Source of the DNA: Streptomyces asoensis
GTDB taxonomy: Bacteria > Actinomycetota > Actinomycetes > Streptomycetales > Streptomycetaceae
Assembly (NCBI RefSeq): GCF_013085465.1
Contig: NZ_CP049838.1
Coordinates: forward strand, 9,176,001-9,240,000
Length of the DNA: 64,000 nucleotides
Reading direction: 5' to 3'
The notes below the pieces were generated by a model that saw only the letters and a list, made by a program, of their open reading frames with translations, ran no database searches and was not told where the DNA came from. The position numbers and the translations under genes were made by a program. This document shows, one piece after another, positions 1 to 9,560 of this stretch. The first letter of the stretch is position 1; each line of letters starts with the position of its first letter.

Positions 1-3000
1 GGTTTCGGCGAGGTCCCGCAGCACACCGAGTCGGGCGACGGCTTGGTCGCACGTTTCGGCGGGGCTGTCGCCGGGATGGGCGTCGAAGACCAGAACCGTG
101 TGAGGGGGTTGTTCCTCCCCCGCGACCTGCGCCCAGTGCCGAGGAACCTGGTCCAGGCCGGCGGTGCGGACATCGGCGCCCGCCTGGATGAGAACGTCGA
201 CGAGGTCGCGGAGCAGGTCGCCGTCGGGGTTCTCCCCGGCCAGCAGCCAGCGCGCGTCCGGGGCGGCGGGCGGCGTGAGGGGGGCGGGGAGGACGGTGGT
301 GCGTGCCGCGCGGCGGGCGCAGAACACCGAGTACTCGAGTTCCGGCAGGGCTTGGTCATGTCCGAGTTGGGCGACCTCGTCGAAGCCGCACTCGCGCAGC
401 AGTGGTGCCCAGGCCTCCCCCGGCAGCAGAGGGGAGTCCTGGCGCAACGGGGCGTCGGTGAAGTCCCAGAATCCCTCGAGCGTGCCGAAGCAGGGGGCCA
501 GCAGGCCGGGTTCGTGGGTCTCGTGGGCGAGAAGTTGTCCGCCGTCGGCAAGGAGATAGGTGATGCGGGAGAGGGTCGCGTGCAGGTCCCGGGTGGCGTG
601 CAGGACGTTGGTGGCGATCACTACGTCGAAGGAGGCCGCGGTGAAGCCCTGCTCGTCCGGGTCCTGGTTCAGGTCCAGGCAGCGGTAGTCGACGAAGTCG
701 AAGTCGGCGAAGCGGGCCTTGGCAGCGGGGAAGAAGCCGGCGGACAGGTCGGTGAAGGTGTATGCGGTGCGCTCGGGCGGCAGATGGGGCAGGAGCAGGG
801 CTGTACTGCTGCCGGTACCGGCACCCACCTCCAGGATGCGCAGCGGCCGGTCCTCGGGCCACGTGCGAACCTGCTCACGTACCAGGGCGAGCAGCAGCTG
901 ATTGTGGAAGCGAGGCTGGACGGCGTCGCTGTAGAAGTACTCGATCAGATGGCGGTCGGGTTCGTCGAAGAGGAGCGCCAGCGGATCATGGTCGCCGCGC
1001 AGGACGTCGGCCAGGTGCAGACAACACCGGCCGAACAGGGACGTCTCGACCGTATGCTGGGGGAAGTCGCGTACGAGTTGCTGGAACAGCTCCAGCGCCG
1101 GAGGGCCGTCGGTGTCGGGAAGGCGCCAACGTGTCGGGCGGCCATCTCCGGCCTGCTGGATCTGGCCCAGCAAGCCGCGGGTGGCATGGGCGAGAAGCTC
1201 TGCCAGGCGGGCGTGTCGGGGCTGCATGCCGCCTGCCACCAGATCACCGGTGTCGAACTCGCTCTGTCCCTCCGGCAGCAGCTGGGCGAACGCGTCGGCG
1301 ATCAGGCGCGAGCAGCACTCGCGTAGACGTTGCAGCCCGGCTTCGTGCCCGTCCTCGCGCCAGGTCTTCTCCAGACGGTCGCGGTAGGGCAGACACCGCC
1401 GCGCCAGGGCGGTGGGCGAGGGCAGGGGGCCGGGCAGTGCCGGGTCGGCGGTCCCTGGAGCGGCGCGCAGCACGCTGACGAGGTGCTGCACGGGTTCGGT
1501 GGGGGTGTTGCCCATGCGGCGTAGCCGGCAGCCGGTGAGCTGGAGGCAGATCTTGCCGTCGGCATCGGACAGGGTGATGTCCCAGCACGTTTCCTGGGGG
1601 TTGCTCTCTCGCAGGCGTACGTGGATCAGGCCGCTCTGCGGCGGGGTGTGCCACAGGCGCAGGGCTTCGACGGCGACCGGCAGGAACGGCAGGTACTCGC
1701 CGTCGACGCTGATCAGGCAGGCGCCTGCCTGGAGTGCACCGTCCAGGAGCGCCGGGTGTACGTGGTAGCCGTCGGCCGGTTCGCCCAGGGTGTAGGAGGC
1801 GAGGGCTTCGCCCTCGTGCAGCCGCAGGTCGGTGAGGACCTGGAAGGCGGGTCCGTACACGAGGCCGGCGCGCCGGGCACGGGCGTAGTGCTCGGTGACG
1901 TCCATGCGGGTGTGCAGACGCGAGCGCAGGTCGGCGAGGTCGACGGACGGCGGCGTGGCGGCCAGCAGCCGTCGCACGCGGGCACGGGCGTACGGCTGCC
2001 AGGGCAGGTCGTCGCCGGTACGCGCGGCAATCGTCAGGGCCTGGTCGCCTTCGCTGAGGGAGACCTGTACGCGCACGTCGGCGGCCTCGTCGTTCCAGGG
2101 CAGATCGAGGGCACGGGTGATGAGCAGATGGTTGACCTCGACGGGGGCGTCGTGGACGAGCCCGCCTGCGGCAAGGGCCATCTCCAGGTAGGCAGCGGCG
2201 GGCATGACGACGGAGCCTGCGACCTGGTGGTCGGCCAGCCACGGCAACCGGGTGGGCTCTACCAGGTTGGACCAGCCGGGCTGCTGTACGGGGACGCGTG
2301 CTCCCAGCAGAGGGTGCTGGACGGGGGTGGTCTCGCCGGCGACGCGCAGCCACCACTGAGGGTCACCGTGCCAGTGCCGCTCGCGCTGCCAGGGATAGGC
2401 CGGCAAGTCGCTCGTGCGTCCGGGCCGCGGGAAGAAGACGTCCCAATGGATTTGGGCGCCGGCAGCCAACACGTGGGCCGCCGCCGTGTCGACGGCGGCG
2501 GGCCCCGGCACGGCCCGAGCACAGGTAGCCGTGACCAGCACCGAACGTTCCAGGCCCTTGATCGCCTTGCGCAGGTAGGGCCGCAGGACGGGGTGGGGGC
2601 CGATGTCGACGAAGATGTCGTAACCGTCATTGAGCAGCGTATGCAGGGCCGGTCCGAACAGCACGGGCTCACGGACGTTGCGCCACCAGTAGTGGGCTTC
2701 GAGGTCCTCGCCCGGGCAGGCGGTGCCGGTGACCGTCGAGACGAACGGGAGGACGGTGGCCTCCGGACGCAGGCCCTCCAGGCACTCGAGCAGGCCGTCC
2801 CGTACAGGGTCCATGGCGCGGCTGTGGAAGGCGTAGTCCAGCTCCAGCATGCGGAAAAAGACCGCGCGCCGCTCCAGATCCGTGCCCAAGGTGCGGAGGT
2901 CTTCCTCGGGACCGCAGACGGTGACGTCCTGGTCGCCGTTGACGGCGGCGATCTCCAAAGTGCCGGCGTAGGGGGCGAGTTCCTTGGCTGCCTCCTCCGC

Positions 3001-5019
3001 GGACAGGCCGACTGCGGCCATGCGGCCCCGGCCGCGGGTGGCTGCCTGAGCACGGCTGCGTTCGGCGACCACCCGGGCGGCGGCAGACAGGCCGAGAGCG
3101 CCGGCTACGTGTGCGGCGGCGATCTCGCCGACGCTGTGGCCCAGGACCGCGGCCGGACGGATACCGCGGGCCTTGAACAGTTCCACCAGACCGATCTGGA
3201 AGGCGAACAGCAGCGGCTGGGCGATCTCGGTGGCCTCGATGCGCGCGGGGTCGGCTGCGGCCATCTCCGCACGCACCGACCAGCCCAGGTGAGGCCGGAG
3301 CGCGTCATCGACCCGGTCGAGCGCCGCCCTGAAAACGGGTTCCTCGCGCAGCAGGTCCGCCCCCATGCCGGCCCACTGGGAGCCGTTGCCGCCGAAGGCG
3401 AACACCACGCGGCCGTCAGTCACCGCCTGTCCGGTGGCGGTGGCGACGGGCAGGGGCAGTGCCCCCTGGCCGACGGCTTCCAGGGCTTCGGCTGCCTGCC
3501 GGGCGCCGGGGACCAGGACCACGGTCCGGTGCGGGTGCAGGGTACGACGACGTGCGGCCGTCCACGCGACGTCGTAGAACCCCTCGGGGGTCTCCTCCCG
3601 GAGCCGCTGGGCCATGCGTGCGGCCGCGGCCTCCAGCCCCTCCGGGGTGCGGGCCGAGACCACTACCGGCAGCACACCCTTGGGGGGCTCACTCGGGTCG
3701 GTGAGGGGGACTGCGGGCGCGGCGGCCAGCACGACGTGCGCGTTGGATCCCCCGAAACCGAAGGAGTTGACGCCGACCACCGGCCGCTGCCCGGCAAGGG
3801 ACCTGGCTTCGGTGCACGGATCGAGCTGCCAGCCCTCGAAGTCGATGTGGGGGCTGAACGGCTGCGCGTGCAGGGTCGGCGGGATGCGGCGGTGACGCAG
3901 GACGAGCAGGGCTTTCATCAGTCCGGCCATGCCGGAAGCGGCCTCCAGGTGACCGGTGTTGCTCTTGACCGATCCGATCGGCAGTGGCCCGATCGTGCGG
4001 CGGGTGCCCAGGGCGCGGCCGATGGCGTCGCACTCGATCGGGTCGCCCACCGGTGTTCCGGTGCCGTGGGCCTCCAGGTAGGACAGGTCGTCGGCGCTCA
4101 CGCCGGCCTGGGCGTAGACCTGTTCCAGCAAAGCTGCCTGCGCCTGGGCGCTGGGAAGTGCCAGCCCGGTGGTGCTGCCGTCGCTGTTGACGCCGCTCGC
4201 CAGGATCACTCCATGGATGCGGTCGCCATCCGCAAGCGCGTCGGACAGAAGTTTGAGGGCCACCACGCCACCGCCCTCCGCGCGCACGTAGCCGTCTGCC
4301 TCCGCCGAGAAGACACGGCAGCGGCCGGTCGGCGACAGCATGGAGGCGGCCGAGAAGCCGGTGAAGCCGAACGGACTGAGCAGGACGCTCACTCCTCCAG
4401 CCAGAGCCATACGCGCTCGGCCCGTGCGCAGCGTCTCGCACGCCTGGTGCAGGGCGGTCAGGGCCGAGGAACAGGCGGTATCCACCGTCATGCTCGGCCC
4501 GTGCCAGTCGAGCAGGTGGGAGATGCGGTTGGCGGCGTTGGTGGCCGCCAGCCCAGCCATCGAGTACGCGTTGGGCGCGTCACCGCCGGTGGATTGCAAG
4601 TCGGCGTAGTCGTGGCTCGACATGCCGACGAACACCGCCGTGTCGGAGTCGGCGGTGGCAATCTGGTCGATGCCGGCGTCGTCCAGGGCCTCGACCGCCA
4701 TCTCCAGCAGCAGCCGGTGCTGCGGATCCATGCGCGCCGCCTCGCGCGGTGAGACCCGCTGGAAGTAGCCGTTGTCGAAGCCGGTGACGTCCTGGAGGAA
4801 TCCGCCCGCCGCCGTGTAGCTCTTGTTGTTCCTGCGCCGCCCGGTGTCGACGAACCGTTCGGGGTCGAAACGGTCCGGCGGGACCTCGCCCACCAGGTCG
4901 CGTCCCTCCAGCAGCGCCTCCCACAGGTCCTGCGGTCCATCGATGCCGCCCGGCAGTCGGCACGAGAGGCCCACGATCGCCACGGCGGGCCTGTCAGGGT
5001 TCGTGGGGGCCACGATCAC
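1..5019 (-). CDS. Type I polyketide synthase, KS-AT-DH-cMT (C-terminus beyond window)
   Basis: The minus strand stays open from about 5019 to base 1 and continues outside, giving at least 1,670 residues. It begins directly with a ketosynthase (RLPGG near residue 22, active-site VDTACSSA with Cys near 181, EAHGTGTPVGD, GSVKSNTGH), with no loading module. An acyltransferase follows (GHSVGE near residue 628). The dehydratase has HxxxGxxxxP (DHQVAGSVVMP, near 929) and the second catalytic motif LLDGALQAG. Next comes a C-methyltransferase (SAM motif LEVGAGTGSS near 1394). The last visible residues resemble the linker leading into a ketoreductase. This order matches iterative highly reducing PKSs better than a modular one (inference). 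I chose the GTG at 5019 because GGGAG precedes it by about 6 nt; a GTG at 5037 is the alternative. The KR, any ER and the ACP should lie left of the window. Confidence 0.93.
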   Translation of the reverse strand, partial: MIVAPTNPDRPAVAIVGLSCRLPGGIDGPQDLWEALLEGRDLVGEVPPDRFDPERFVDTGRRRNNKSYTAAGGFLQDVTGFDNGYFQRVSPREAARMDPQHRLLLEMAVEALDDAGIDQIATADSDTAVFVGMSSHDYADLQSTGGDAPNAYSMAGLAATNAANRISHLLDWHGPSMTVDTACSSALTALHQACETLRTGRARMALAGGVSVLLSPFGFTGFSAASMLSPTGRCRVFSAEADGYVRAEGGGVVALKLLSDALADGDRIHGVILASGVNSDGSTTGLALPSAQAQAALLEQVYAQAGVSADDLSYLEAHGTGTPVGDPIECDAIGRALGTRRTIGPLPIGSVKSNTGHLEAASGMAGLMKALLVLRHRRIPPTLHAQPFSPHIDFEGWQLDPCTEARSLAGQRPVVGVNSFGFGGSNAHVVLAAAPAVPLTDPSEPPKGVLPVVVSARTPEGLEAAAARMAQRLREETPEGFYDVAWTAARRRTLHPHRTVVLVPGARQAAEALEAVGQGALPLPVATATGQAVTDGRVVFAFGGNGSQWAGMGADLLREEPVFRAALDRVDDALRPHLGWSVRAEMAAADPARIEATEIAQPLLFAFQIGLVELFKARGIRPAAVLGHSVGEIAAAHVAGALGLSAAARVVAERSRAQAATRGRGRMAAVGLSAEEAAKELAPYAGTLEIAAVNGDQDVTVCGPEEDLRTLGTDLERRAVFFRMLELDYAFHSRAMDPVRDGLLECLEGLRPEATVLPFVSTVTGTACPGEDLEAHYWWRNVREPVLFGPALHTLLNDGYDIFVDIGPHPVLRPYLRKAIKGLERSVLVTATCARAVPGPAAVDTAAAHVLAAGAQIHWDVFFPRPGRTSDLPAYPWQRERHWHGDPQWWLRVAGETTPVQHPLLGARVPVQQPGWSNLVEPTRLPWLADHQVAGSVVMPAAAYLEMALAAGGLVHDAPVEVNHLLITRALDLPWNDEAADVRVQVSLSEGDQALTIAARTGDDLPWQPYARARVRRLLAATPPSVDLADLRSRLHTRMDVTEHYARARRAGLVYGPAFQVLTDLRLHEGEALASYTLGEPADGYHVHPALLDGALQAGACLISVDGEYLPFLPVAVEALRLWHTPPQSGLIHVRLRESNPQETCWDITLSDADGKICLQLTGCRLRRMGNTPTEPVQHLVSVLRAAPGTADPALPGPLPSPTALARRCLPYRDRLEKTWREDGHEAGLQRLRECCSRLIADAFAQLLPEGQSEFDTGDLVAGGMQPRHARLAELLAHATRGLLGQIQQAGDGRPTRWRLPDTDGPPALELFQQLVRDFPQHTVETSLFGRCCLHLADVLRGDHDPLALLFDEPDRHLIEYFYSDAVQPRFHNQLLLALVREQVRTWPEDRPLRILEVGAGTGSSTALLLPHLPPERTAYTFTDLSAGFFPAAKARFADFDFVDYRCLDLNQDPDEQGFTAASFDVVIATNVLHATRDLHATLSRITYLLADGGQLLAHETHEPGLLAPCFGTLEGFWDFTDAPLRQDSPLLPGEAWAPLLRECGFDEVAQLGHDQALPELEYSVFCARRAARTTVLPAPLTPPAAPDARWLLAGENPDGDLLRDLVDVLIQAGADVRTAGLDQVPRHWAQVAGEEQPPHTVLVFDAHPGDSPAETCDQAVARLGVLRDLAET

Positions 5020-5521
5020 GGAGTTCTCCCGGTGCACGAAGAAATGGGGGGGTGAGCAGCAAAGACGCCGGCAGGCAATGGCACGCAAAAAGGTGTTCCG
5101 CCGCCGGGAACGCCGTGATCTTAGGAGAGCGAACGAACAGTCCTTGCACGCGTTACTGCGTGCGGGGGAACGCCAGGAACAACTCCGGAGCGGACAAGGG
5201 GGTGAATTCGGCGGGTCCGGCTGCCCAGGGCAGCTCTGCCATTCACCCCTGCGCGTGAAGTTCGTGGCCCCTCCACGGCACTGACGTGCAAAAACGTCGG
5301 AATGGCGTCAACCGGTCACCCGTTGATCCCGGAAAGGGTGGCGGTAGGTAGGTGTTCCTCCAGGCCGCCGGTATGGTCACCGACGTCCTGAGCCCGTCCC
5401 CCTGTGCGGCTATTCGCACGTCCACGGCGACGAACCTGTCACCGCCGCTTTTTCGCGCGCCGTGACCCAGCCGACGAAGGCCTCTTTCGAGGCGGTCGCA
5501 ACGTTTCCCGGAAGGTAGGCC
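5020..5521. other. Divergent intergenic region between PKS and the 466-aa gene
   Basis: This 500-bp gap separates two divergent starts and must carry the promoters for both directions. I see no convincing -35/-10 pair, operator palindrome or additional gene. Short frames across it lack Shine-Dalgarno sequences and recognisable motifs. Confidence 0.6.
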
Positions 5522-6922
5522 ATGAGCAGTTCACCGGTCGCCGTACCCGCCGTCCAAACCGATGTGACCGCCTGCGGCTGGTGGCGTCCATGCACGGTCC
5601 AGGTCATCGGCGAAGTGCCGGAAGGGCAGCAGGCGCTGCGGTCCTTCCTGGACCACCTGGTCGCCTCCTTCGAGGTGCAGGGCCATACCGTTCTCGACCG
5701 CTCCCATGGCGACGTCGACCTGATGCTCATGTGCGGACAGATCCCCGAGGGGCCGCAGCTCCTGCGGGAGAGGATCCCCGACGAATTTCCGCCGCTGAGT
5801 GCGATGCTGCGCCAGCAGCACGGTCTGCGCCGCAACCCCCGTCATGTCGTCGCCGTGGTCGAGGTGCCCGAACGACTCAGTGCACTGCCCCACGCAGAAG
5901 TCGTCGCCACCGCCCGCACGGCCATGGGCCGGCTCGGCGCGGCCAAGGTCCTATTCGTGTCCCGCGGGGATGCTCCCGGGCAGGTAGGGGAGGTGACGTT
6001 CTGCAACATGGAGGGCGGCCATCCCACCGAGATCACGGACATCGCCGACCGCATGCGTGATCGGCTGGTCACCGCGGCGTGCGCCCGGCAGGTCGCTGAG
6101 GACTACGACACCGTCCGTGATGCGATCACCATCGAGGCGTGGCAGGCCAGCACCGCGCCTGAGCGACTGGCCGATGCCGGCAGGCGGATGGGCGAGCTGG
6201 GACTGCTGCCGGCGCCGGTGAAGGTGTCCGACTTCGTCTCCGACCAACTGGCTGACATGTACGAGGTCTACATGGGAATGCGGGGCTTCAGCGAAGGCAT
6301 GCTGTTCGCCTTCGACCCCGATCTCAACTGCCTGGTGGTCAGCGCCTCAGGTTCCTGGGACGTCGACAAGCGCAACCTGACACGAGAGCAGACCGTGGCC
6401 GTCGAGCCGCGCCTGGCCGACGGCCAACGCCTGCGCGTCCTGGCCCCCAGCGGCATGCTGCCGATGCAGCCCTCCGTGGAGACATGGGAGATCTGCGCCC
6501 TGATGGAGGCCTGTCCCACCGTCCGCGTCACGAAGGACCCGTCAGGTACCTGGGTGCTGGACCCCGACGGGGAACGCGAGGTACCTCTCATCCGGGCCGG
6601 CATCCACGCCCACGTCGGCGTGGTCTCCAGCGACCACACAGTGATCGAAACCGTCGGGGCGGACCGCGAGCAGTTCCCCTACGGCTTCGGCTGCGGTACC
6701 GACCTGACTGTCGAGATCGCCCGCGACACCGTTCGCCGTTCACACGCCGTCAACGATCCGGCCGACCCGCGGACCTACGTGCGCTGGCCCCTGCTGTATC
6801 ACGGGGAGATGGCCGTCGAACTGTGGAAGCCCGGCCTGCCCGCCCAGCCCTTCCAAGGCCTGCTCGACCTGTACGGCACGGCAGTGCGGTTCACACCCGA
6901 CGACGTCCCCCAGCCGGTATGA
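5522..6922 (+). CDS. Unrecognised 466-aa protein beside the PKS
   Basis: I do not recognise this family. The start is well supported: GGAAGG lies 6 nt before the ATG. The protein looks soluble, with no signal peptide or membrane segment. Two parts are visible: an N-terminal part of about 200 residues with alternating hydrophobic strands (for example VVAVVEVPERL and AAKVLFVSRGD), and a C-terminal part with MRGFSEGMLFAFD, AGIHAHVGVVSSDH and FPYGFGCGTDL, which contain His, Asp and Cys residues that could be catalytic or metal ligands. It is divergent from the PKS and lies 226 bp before an ABC exporter, so a tailoring, release or resistance role in the same pathway is plausible but inferred only from position. 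The general shape recalls sugar-isomerase-like folds, but no diagnostic motif supports that. Confidence 0.85.
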   Translation: MSSSPVAVPAVQTDVTACGWWRPCTVQVIGEVPEGQQALRSFLDHLVASFEVQGHTVLDRSHGDVDLMLMCGQIPEGPQLLRERIPDEFPPLSAMLRQQHGLRRNPRHVVAVVEVPERLSALPHAEVVATARTAMGRLGAAKVLFVSRGDAPGQVGEVTFCNMEGGHPTEITDIADRMRDRLVTAACARQVAEDYDTVRDAITIEAWQASTAPERLADAGRRMGELGLLPAPVKVSDFVSDQLADMYEVYMGMRGFSEGMLFAFDPDLNCLVVSASGSWDVDKRNLTREQTVAVEPRLADGQRLRVLAPSGMLPMQPSVETWEICALMEACPTVRVTKDPSGTWVLDPDGEREVPLIRAGIHAHVGVVSSDHTVIETVGADREQFPYGFGCGTDLTVEIARDTVRRSHAVNDPADPRTYVRWPLLYHGEMAVELWKPGLPAQPFQGLLDLYGTAVRFTPDDVPQPV

Positions 6923-7148
6923 GTGGGCGTTCCGCCTCCGGCCCGTGGACACAACCCGGCAGCGAGCAGCCTGCCACCGTCGGGTGCAGCCGTGCCGTGG
7001 GCCACCCGATCGGTAATCGCCGCCGCCCGTGCCGGGCCAGGGGGGCACGCCCCCTCTCCCGCCCAGTGACCGACGCGATGAGCAGGGATCCGGGCTGCCG
7101 CCGATCGGCTCCTCCCTCGCCCGGTCGTCGTGACCGAGGCACCGCGAC

Positions 7149-9005
7149 GTGACCTTCCCGTCCGTCCGCCCCCGACCGTCGGCCCGGCCCCTGACCCCCG
7201 ACCGCGGCGCGATGCCGGGACTGCGCATCGGCCAGGACCTCCTGCGCGGCGACCGACTGCTGCTCGCCCTGGCAGCCGTCCTGTCCCTCGCTTCGGTCGC
7301 AGCCGGTCTGGCGGTGCCGTGGCTGGCCATGGGCGTGATGCGTGCTCTCACCCGGCACCAGCCGGTCACCCAGCCCGCCGTGGGCATGAGCGTCGCCGTC
7401 CTGGGCGCGGCCGGACTGCAGGCCCTGAGCGGGTGGTTACTGGCCGGAGTCGGCGAGCGCGCCGTGCTGCGTCTGCGCCGCCGGGCCATGGGGCATCTGC
7501 TGCGGCTGCCGCTGCGCGCCGTACGCGACGAGGGCACCGGCAGCCTCACCGCCAGGATCACCTCGGACGCTGTGCTCCTGCGCCTGCTCATCGAAACCGG
7601 TCTCGTCCACCTCCCCGTGGCGCTCATCGCCACGGCGGCCACGCTCACCGCCATGGTCGTCATCGACCTCAGGCTCACCATGGTCGCCGTCGGAGCCTTC
7701 GGACTCACCGGTGCCTGCATCGCCCTCATGACGACCCGGATGAGACACCTCGCGGTCGCCCAGCAGCGCGCGCTCGGACAGCTCGCCCAGAGCCTCACCG
7801 CCCACCTCGCCGCGCTCGTCACCGTCAAGGCCTGCCGTTACGAGAGTGAGGCCGCACACAAACTCGGACACGCCGCGGACGCCGTTCGTTCGGCGTGTCT
7901 GCCCGCCTCCCGTTTGCAGTGCCTCATCGGCCCGGTCGTGAATTCGGGCCAGCAGATTGCCGTCCTGGCCGTCGCATTGGCAGCAGGGCAGCAGATCACG
8001 CACGGAGAACTGTCTCTGGCCGCCTTCAGCGGCTTCTTTCTCTACCTGCTGCACCTCACCTCGCCCCTGACCGTCGCCGCCCTCGGCATCGGCCATCTTC
8101 AGGCGGGACGAACCGCGCGAGGCCGCTTCCACCGCCTCCTCACTCGCCCCGCGGAAGCGGAACAGGACACGACCGCAGCTCCCGTCCTGCCCCTGCCCCG
8201 CCCCGACGCACAGGCAGTGACCTTTCGCCGTGTCACCTTCCGCCTTCCGCAAGGCAACCCTGTCCTGGACCATGCGAGTTTCCACGTCCCCGCGACCGGG
8301 CTCACCGTCCTCGTCGGTTCCTCAGGCGCGGGAAAGTCCACAGTCCTCACTCTGATCAACCGCCTCGCACAGGCCGAGCACGGGGAGATCCGCGTCCTGG
8401 GGAGGTCCGTCAGCAACTGGCCCCTCGGCGACCTGCGCCGACGCGTCACCTACGTCGACCAACAGTCCACCCTGATCGAAGGCACCATTCGCGAGAACCT
8501 CCGGCTTGGTCTCGCCGAACCGCCCGGCGATGCCGAGCTGCTGAAAGCGTTGGAGAGGGTCGGGCTACGCCGAACAGTGTTGCGTCTCCCTCAAGGCCTG
8601 GACACGCCCCTGGGCCGTGTCCAGGACCTGTCCGGCGGACAACGCCAGCGCCTCGCCGTGGCCCGCGCCCTCCTCACGGACAGCGACGTCCTCCTCCTCG
8701 ACGAGCCGAACTCCCACCTGGACGGCATCAGCGATCGCCTCGTCACCCGGGCCGTCGACGACCTGGCGGCCACCCGCTGCGTCATCGTCGCCAGCCACCG
8801 ACTGCCCACCGTCCGCAGGGCCCGGCACATCATCCTGCTCACGGAGGACGGGACAGCGGACTCCGGCAGCCACGAGGACCTTCTCACTCGTAGCAGCCAC
8901 TACAGAGAACTCACCACTGGGCACGCCATAGAAGCCGGTTCACCGATTCGAACGCCGCCCGCCGATTCTCCGCACGCCTCAGCTCCGGGTCGCACCGGCA
9001 ATTGA
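7149..9005 (+). CDS. ABC exporter, fused permease and ATPase, with a TTA codon
   Basis: This is a 618-aa half-transporter of the exporter type. An N-terminal membrane domain with about six hydrophobic segments (residues 30-330) is followed by a nucleotide-binding domain with Walker A GSSGAGKST, signature LSGGQRQR, Walker B VLLLDEP and H-loop ASHR. Such proteins dimerise and export small molecules or peptides. Its place behind the PKS and the unknown 466-aa gene suggests export of the polyketide product (inference). The GTG start at 7149 has only a weak ribosome site; an ATG at 7212 is an alternative. Codon 97 (7437-7439) is TTA in frame. In Streptomyces this codon is read only by the bldA tRNA, so production of the exporter is probably tied to development and antibiotic production. 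Confidence 0.92.
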   Translation: MTFPSVRPRPSARPLTPDRGAMPGLRIGQDLLRGDRLLLALAAVLSLASVAAGLAVPWLAMGVMRALTRHQPVTQPAVGMSVAVLGAAGLQALSGWLLAGVGERAVLRLRRRAMGHLLRLPLRAVRDEGTGSLTARITSDAVLLRLLIETGLVHLPVALIATAATLTAMVVIDLRLTMVAVGAFGLTGACIALMTTRMRHLAVAQQRALGQLAQSLTAHLAALVTVKACRYESEAAHKLGHAADAVRSACLPASRLQCLIGPVVNSGQQIAVLAVALAAGQQITHGELSLAAFSGFFLYLLHLTSPLTVAALGIGHLQAGRTARGRFHRLLTRPAEAEQDTTAAPVLPLPRPDAQAVTFRRVTFRLPQGNPVLDHASFHVPATGLTVLVGSSGAGKSTVLTLINRLAQAEHGEIRVLGRSVSNWPLGDLRRRVTYVDQQSTLIEGTIRENLRLGLAEPPGDAELLKALERVGLRRTVLRLPQGLDTPLGRVQDLSGGQRQRLAVARALLTDSDVLLLDEPNSHLDGISDRLVTRAVDDLAATRCVIVASHRLPTVRRARHIILLTEDGTADSGSHEDLLTRSSHYRELTTGHAIEAGSPIRTPPADSPHASAPGRTGN

Positions 9006-9179
9006 GCCCTCGCCGACAGTGGTCCGACATTCCTCCGTCCCAGCCTGGGCCAGGCGCCCGCTGTTGTCGTGGTGTACGCGCTGCTCGCAGACCTCGACGG
9101 GGGAGAGCGGTGAGGTCGGCGGCGACCTGGTCCGGGGTGAGGTGGGCGCAACAAGGCGGGATCGGAGGCGGCCTGCCTG

Positions 9180-9560
9180 CGCCGGCCGACGGGCTGCGCC
9201 TCGTACTGGAACAGGCGGGCGTACTCGATCAGTACGGGTACGCAAGCGGAGCAACCCGCACCCGCCCAGACCAGCTCTGAGCAGGCACTCGCCGCTTCTC
9301 TGCTGCTCCGCGAAGTACGCGAACAGCTCGCCGAACGGGAACCGGGCCTGATCGAAGAAAGCGCGGGAAGTGGCCTCGCCCGGGTGCGGGCCCAGGAGCT
9401 TCCCGTACGGCCGCTGCGGCGTGAGACGTTACGGGCGACCCAGGACCGGGTGCCGGTCATCACGCAGCGGGACGCGGAGTTGCCCGAACTGCCGCAGTCC
9501 GAAGGGGTGTTGATCAGCCGGGCGGTGCACCGGTGGAGGTTCGAGTCGCTGAGTCGGTGA
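9180..9560 (+). pseudogene. Probable gene debris between exporter and PH-domain gene
   Basis: Coding-like composition is spread over different frames. One plus-strand frame runs open to a TGA at 9558-9560 and ends with a plausible acidic-basic tail (LLREVREQL, EPGLIEESAGSG), but it has no start or ribosome site. A neighbouring frame carries LVLEQAGVLDQYGYASG before a stop at 9280. The minus strand between 9010 and 9250 has a similarly plausible but unbounded stretch. The tail overlaps the end of the convergent PH-domain gene. I read this as remains of one or two decayed small genes and cannot name them. Confidence 0.35.

Noticed and set aside
1621..4752. A 1,043-codon open frame on the plus strand
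   Set aside because: It is the mirror of the PKS gene. The minus strand carries all KS, AT and DH motifs, whereas this frame has no recognisable domain. Long antisense frames are normal at this GC content.
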